From an uncultured beta proteobacterium (lineage in GTDB: Bacteria; Pseudomonadota; Gammaproteobacteria; Burkholderiales; Burkholderiaceae_B): a stretch of 8,932 nucleotides of DNA. The DNA lies in contig CAIYCP010000681.1 of NCBI GenBank assembly GCA_903924715.1, positions 1 to 8,932 on the forward strand, given 5' to 3'. How positions within the stretch are numbered: the first letter of the stretch is position 1; every line of letters starts with the position of its first letter. The translations under genes and the position numbers were made by a program. Below are positions 7,516 to 8,932 of this stretch, in pieces. Below the pieces are notes generated by a model. That model was not told where the DNA came from, made no database searches, and saw only the letters and a program-made list of their open reading frames with translations.

Positions 7516-7519
7516 CTCC
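7516..7519 (-). promoter_or_regulatory. Shine-Dalgarno GGAG for Bug protein B2
   Basis: The minus strand reads GGAGACTCGCAATG with a 7-nt spacer, deciding the start at 7508. Confidence 0.75.
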
Positions 7520-7531
7520 GTTGTTCTAAAG

Positions 7532-7547
7532 CTTGAAAACAATCAAG
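7532..7547 (-). repeat. Inverted repeat CTTGA-N6-TCAAG in the operon leader
   Basis: A short dyad, CTTGAAAACAATCAAG on the plus strand, lies between the promoter-like sequence and the B2 ribosome binding site. It could be an operator for an unlinked regulator or a weak leader hairpin. Five-base arms are short enough to arise by chance in an AT-rich stretch. Confidence 0.3.
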
Positions 7548-7556
7548 TTATTAGTA

Positions 7557-7584
7557 TTTTTAGTTTGAGTAATGATAACGTCAA
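7557..7584 (-). promoter_or_regulatory. Candidate sigma70-type promoter of the six-gene operon
   Basis: On the minus strand TTGACG (7579-7584) matches five of six bases of a -35 box. It is followed after 16 nt by TAAAAA (7557-7562), or after 17 nt by AAAAAT, as a weak -10. The intervening and downstream DNA is AT-rich compared with its surroundings. A promoter is needed here because the upstream tRNA transcript should end at the terminator at 7626-7663. The -35 box overlaps the imperfect dyad TCAAAGCGCTTGA (7581-7593), which could be a repressor or activator site. Start-site mapping is lacking, so the assignment is tentative. Confidence 0.4.
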
Positions 7585-7625
7585 AGCGCTTGAATGCGCG
7601 GAGTTTATCGGGGGATATTTGGGGT

Positions 7626-7663
7626 AAAAAAAACTCTTACGCAGCAATCTGCATAAGAGTTTT
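7626..7663 (-). terminator. Rho-independent terminator of the tRNA-Thr gene
   Basis: On the minus strand an 11-bp stem, CTCTTATGCAG with CTGCGTAAGAG (one U-G pair), closes on a four-base ATTG loop. It is followed by eight T. Flanking A and T runs can extend the stem by four pairs. The hairpin begins directly after the tRNA CCA end, so it separates the tRNA from the Bug operon. The plus strand also has a T run (7660-7664) after the stem, so it could terminate in both directions. Confidence 0.9.
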
Positions 7664-7739
7664 TGGTGCCGATGAACGGAATCGAACTGTCGACCTTCTC
7701 ATTACGAATGAGCTGCTCTACCAACTGAGCTACATCGGC
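7664..7739 (-). tRNA. tRNA-Thr (anticodon CGU), CCA encoded
   Basis: The 76-nt minus-strand sequence folds as a tRNA. It has a 7-bp perfect acceptor stem (GCCGATG/CATCGGC), a D stem GCTC/GAGC, the anticodon loop TTCGTAA giving CGU for the codon ACG, a T loop TTCGATT, discriminator A and genomic CCA. It closely resembles E. coli tRNA-Thr(CGU), including the G-A opposition at the base of the anticodon stem. Unusual is the T stem (GACAG/CCGTT), which contains an A-C mismatch at the fourth pair (52-62). The gene has its own extended -10 promoter and its own terminator. Confidence 0.95.
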
Positions 7740-7749
7740 GTGGTCAAAA

Positions 7750-7758
7750 ATTATATCA
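7750..7758 (-). promoter_or_regulatory. Extended -10 promoter of the tRNA-Thr gene
   Basis: The minus strand reads TGATATAAT, a perfect TATAAT with the TGn extension, ending 10 bases before the tRNA 5' end. No good -35 box is seen at the usual distance (CAGATT is the closest), consistent with an extended -10 type. The short distance implies a transcript with only a few leader bases before the mature 5' end. Confidence 0.7.
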
Positions 7759-7813
7759 GACACAATGGCATAATCTGGTTATCTAAGAATGGCGCACCAA
7801 ACAGACGCCTCAC

Positions 7814-7818
7814 GGAGA
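7814..7818 (+). promoter_or_regulatory. Shine-Dalgarno GGAGA for the iron-type alcohol dehydrogenase gene
   Basis: GGAGA lies 6 nt before ATG 7825. It favours this start over the in-frame ATG at 7789, which has no comparable site. No convincing plus-strand promoter could be picked out between the tRNA promoter and this site. Confidence 0.75.
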
Positions 7819-7824
7819 CCGACG

Positions 7825-8932
7825 ATGCAACCCTCATTTCATTGCTTTAGCGCTACTGTACGGATCAGCTTTGGAGAGCCAGCCGCCACTGCGGTGCTTA
7901 AAGAGCTTGAGCGCACCCAAAGTCAGCGTGTTTTTGTTTTAGGCAGCAAGTCAGTTGCTGCAACGCCCTCTTATCAAGCCATTGTTCAAGCGTTAGGCCC
8001 GCGCTGTGTGGGTCAATTTACAAATATCACCGCGCATGTGCCGCAAGCCTGCGTGTTAGAAGGGGCGAGCGCTGCCCGGTTGGCAGGCGCAGATGTGTTG
8101 TTGGCGATCGGTGGCGGGTCGGTTATTGATGCGACTAAAGTGATTCTGGTGGCGTTGCAAAAAGGGCTCACCACGCACGCCCAGCTGCACGAGGCGGCTG
8201 TGTTTGCGGCCACCGACGGCAGCGCGCGGCCAGCGGATGCAGCGCAGTGGCTGCGAATGATTGCCGTGCCCACAACCCTCTCGGCTGCAGAATTTACCTG
8301 GTTCGCAGGTTGCTCAGACACCAAAGCGGGGGTCAAAGAGATTTTTGGCTACCCAATGACCGCACCGCGAGCAGTGATTGTTGACCCCTTGGTCACGCTT
8401 GATACTCCAATGTCTTTGTTTTTATCCAGTGGCGTTAAAGCAGTTGATCACGCCGCCGAGTTCATGTCGATGTTAAATGTCGATCCTTGTGTGGACGCCT
8501 TTGGTATGGCAGCCTTGAAACTGCTCTCTGAAGGGCTTCCGCGTGTTCTCGCCAATCCGCTGGATCTCGATGCACGACTCGATTGTCAACGCGGCATGGC
8601 GATGTCGATTCGTATTCTTGAATTTGGTGCGCGTGTAGGTGCCAGCCACGCGATCGGCCATGTGTTTGGTGCCCATGCGGGGGTGGGCCACGGCTATACC
8701 TCGTGCGTGTTGCTGCCTGCGGTGATGCGCTACAACAAAGTCGTGAACGCCCCTAAACAAAAAATGATTGCGCAGGCGATGGGCTGCGAAGGGATGGAGG
8801 CCGCCGAGGCAATCGAACAGTTGGTACGCAACTTGAACTTACCGACTCGTATTCGCGATGTGGGCGTCAAGCGCGAAGACTTTCAGGTGATCGCCGACAA
8901 AGTCATGCACGACTTTGGGATTAAAAACAATC
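7825..8932 (+). CDS. Iron-type alcohol dehydrogenase / maleylacetate reductase-like protein (3' end outside window)
   Basis: An open frame of 369 codons runs off the right edge. The family is usually about 350-390 residues, so it is nearly complete. The N-terminal domain binds NAD(P): GADVLLAIGGGSVIDATKV (88-106), with the GGGS motif at 96-99. The C-terminal helical domain shows VPTTLSAAEFTW (148-159), SSGVKAVDHAAE (201-212) and SHAIGHVFGAHAGVGHG (274-290). Of the four metal ligands known for iron-type enzymes such as FucO, three His are present (209, 275, 289), but the Asp is Lys205. His279 matches the further active-site His. Maleylacetate reductases also lack this Asp. The product may therefore reduce maleylacetate or a similar oxo-acid, or may oxidise an alcohol without tightly bound metal. 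It is divergent from the tRNA and Bug operon. An upstream in-frame ATG at 7789 would add 12 residues. Confidence 0.9.
   Translation, partial: MQPSFHCFSATVRISFGEPAATAVLKELERTQSQRVFVLGSKSVAATPSYQAIVQALGPRCVGQFTNITAHVPQACVLEGASAARLAGADVLLAIGGGSVIDATKVILVALQKGLTTHAQLHEAAVFAATDGSARPADAAQWLRMIAVPTTLSAAEFTWFAGCSDTKAGVKEIFGYPMTAPRAVIVDPLVTLDTPMSLFLSSGVKAVDHAAEFMSMLNVDPCVDAFGMAALKLLSEGLPRVLANPLDLDARLDCQRGMAMSIRILEFGARVGASHAIGHVFGAHAGVGHGYTSCVLLPAVMRYNKVVNAPKQKMIAQAMGCEGMEAAEAIEQLVRNLNLPTRIRDVGVKREDFQVIADKVMHDFGIKNN

Noticed and set aside
7664..7758. tRNA-Thr as an integration site of a mobile element
   Set aside because: No integrase, no direct repeat of the tRNA 3' end and no insertion-sequence ends were seen in the window.
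7572..7850. Plus-strand open frame of 92 codons spanning the terminator and tRNA
   Set aside because: It runs through the tRNA on the opposite strand and into the dehydrogenase start in another frame. Its tRNA-derived peptide is a common false gene call.
8013..8336. Minus-strand open frame of 107 codons opposite the iron-type dehydrogenase
   Set aside because: The plus-strand frame encodes an unmistakable dehydrogenase with conserved motifs; the antisense frame has none.

Overview
The window looks like a chromosomal segment of a Gram-negative betaproteobacterium, most likely Burkholderiales and possibly Alcaligenaceae. The evidence is two tandem Bug/TctC-type periplasmic binding proteins (a family greatly expanded in that order), a tRNA gene with encoded CCA, GGAG-type ribosome binding sites and moderate GC content. 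The genus cannot be fixed from the sequence.

Layout, left to right. Bases 1-307 (minus) hold the N-terminal part of a ChaA-type cation/proton antiporter that runs off the left edge. Bases 334-7508 (minus) hold six tightly packed genes. In transcription order (right to left) these are Bug protein B2, Bug protein B1, a crotonase-fold enzyme, a large acyl-CoA dehydrogenase subunit, a small acyl-CoA dehydrogenase subunit, and an NDP-forming acyl-CoA synthetase. Gaps are 30 nt or less, and several junctions overlap or nearly overlap, so this is almost certainly one operon. Its likely promoter lies near 7557-7584. Bases 7626-7758 (minus) hold a tRNA-Thr(CGU) gene with an extended -10 promoter and a strong intrinsic terminator. 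From 7825 to the right edge (plus) runs a divergent, nearly complete iron-type alcohol dehydrogenase/maleylacetate-reductase-like gene.

How the genes may work together (inference). The Bug proteins would bind a carboxylic acid in the periplasm. The synthetase would form its CoA thioester using ATP. The acyl-CoA dehydrogenase pair would introduce a double bond, and the crotonase would act on the unsaturated CoA ester. No thiolase, hydroxyacyl-CoA dehydrogenase, TctA/TctB membrane subunit or regulator is present in the window, so the pathway is incomplete here and its substrate is unknown.

The most informative details are three. The two dehydrogenases carry complementary halves of the usual FAD and catalytic motifs, as in heterotetrameric enzymes. 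The crotonase has lost one of the two hydratase glutamates. The iron-type dehydrogenase has Lys where the metal-binding Asp normally sits.
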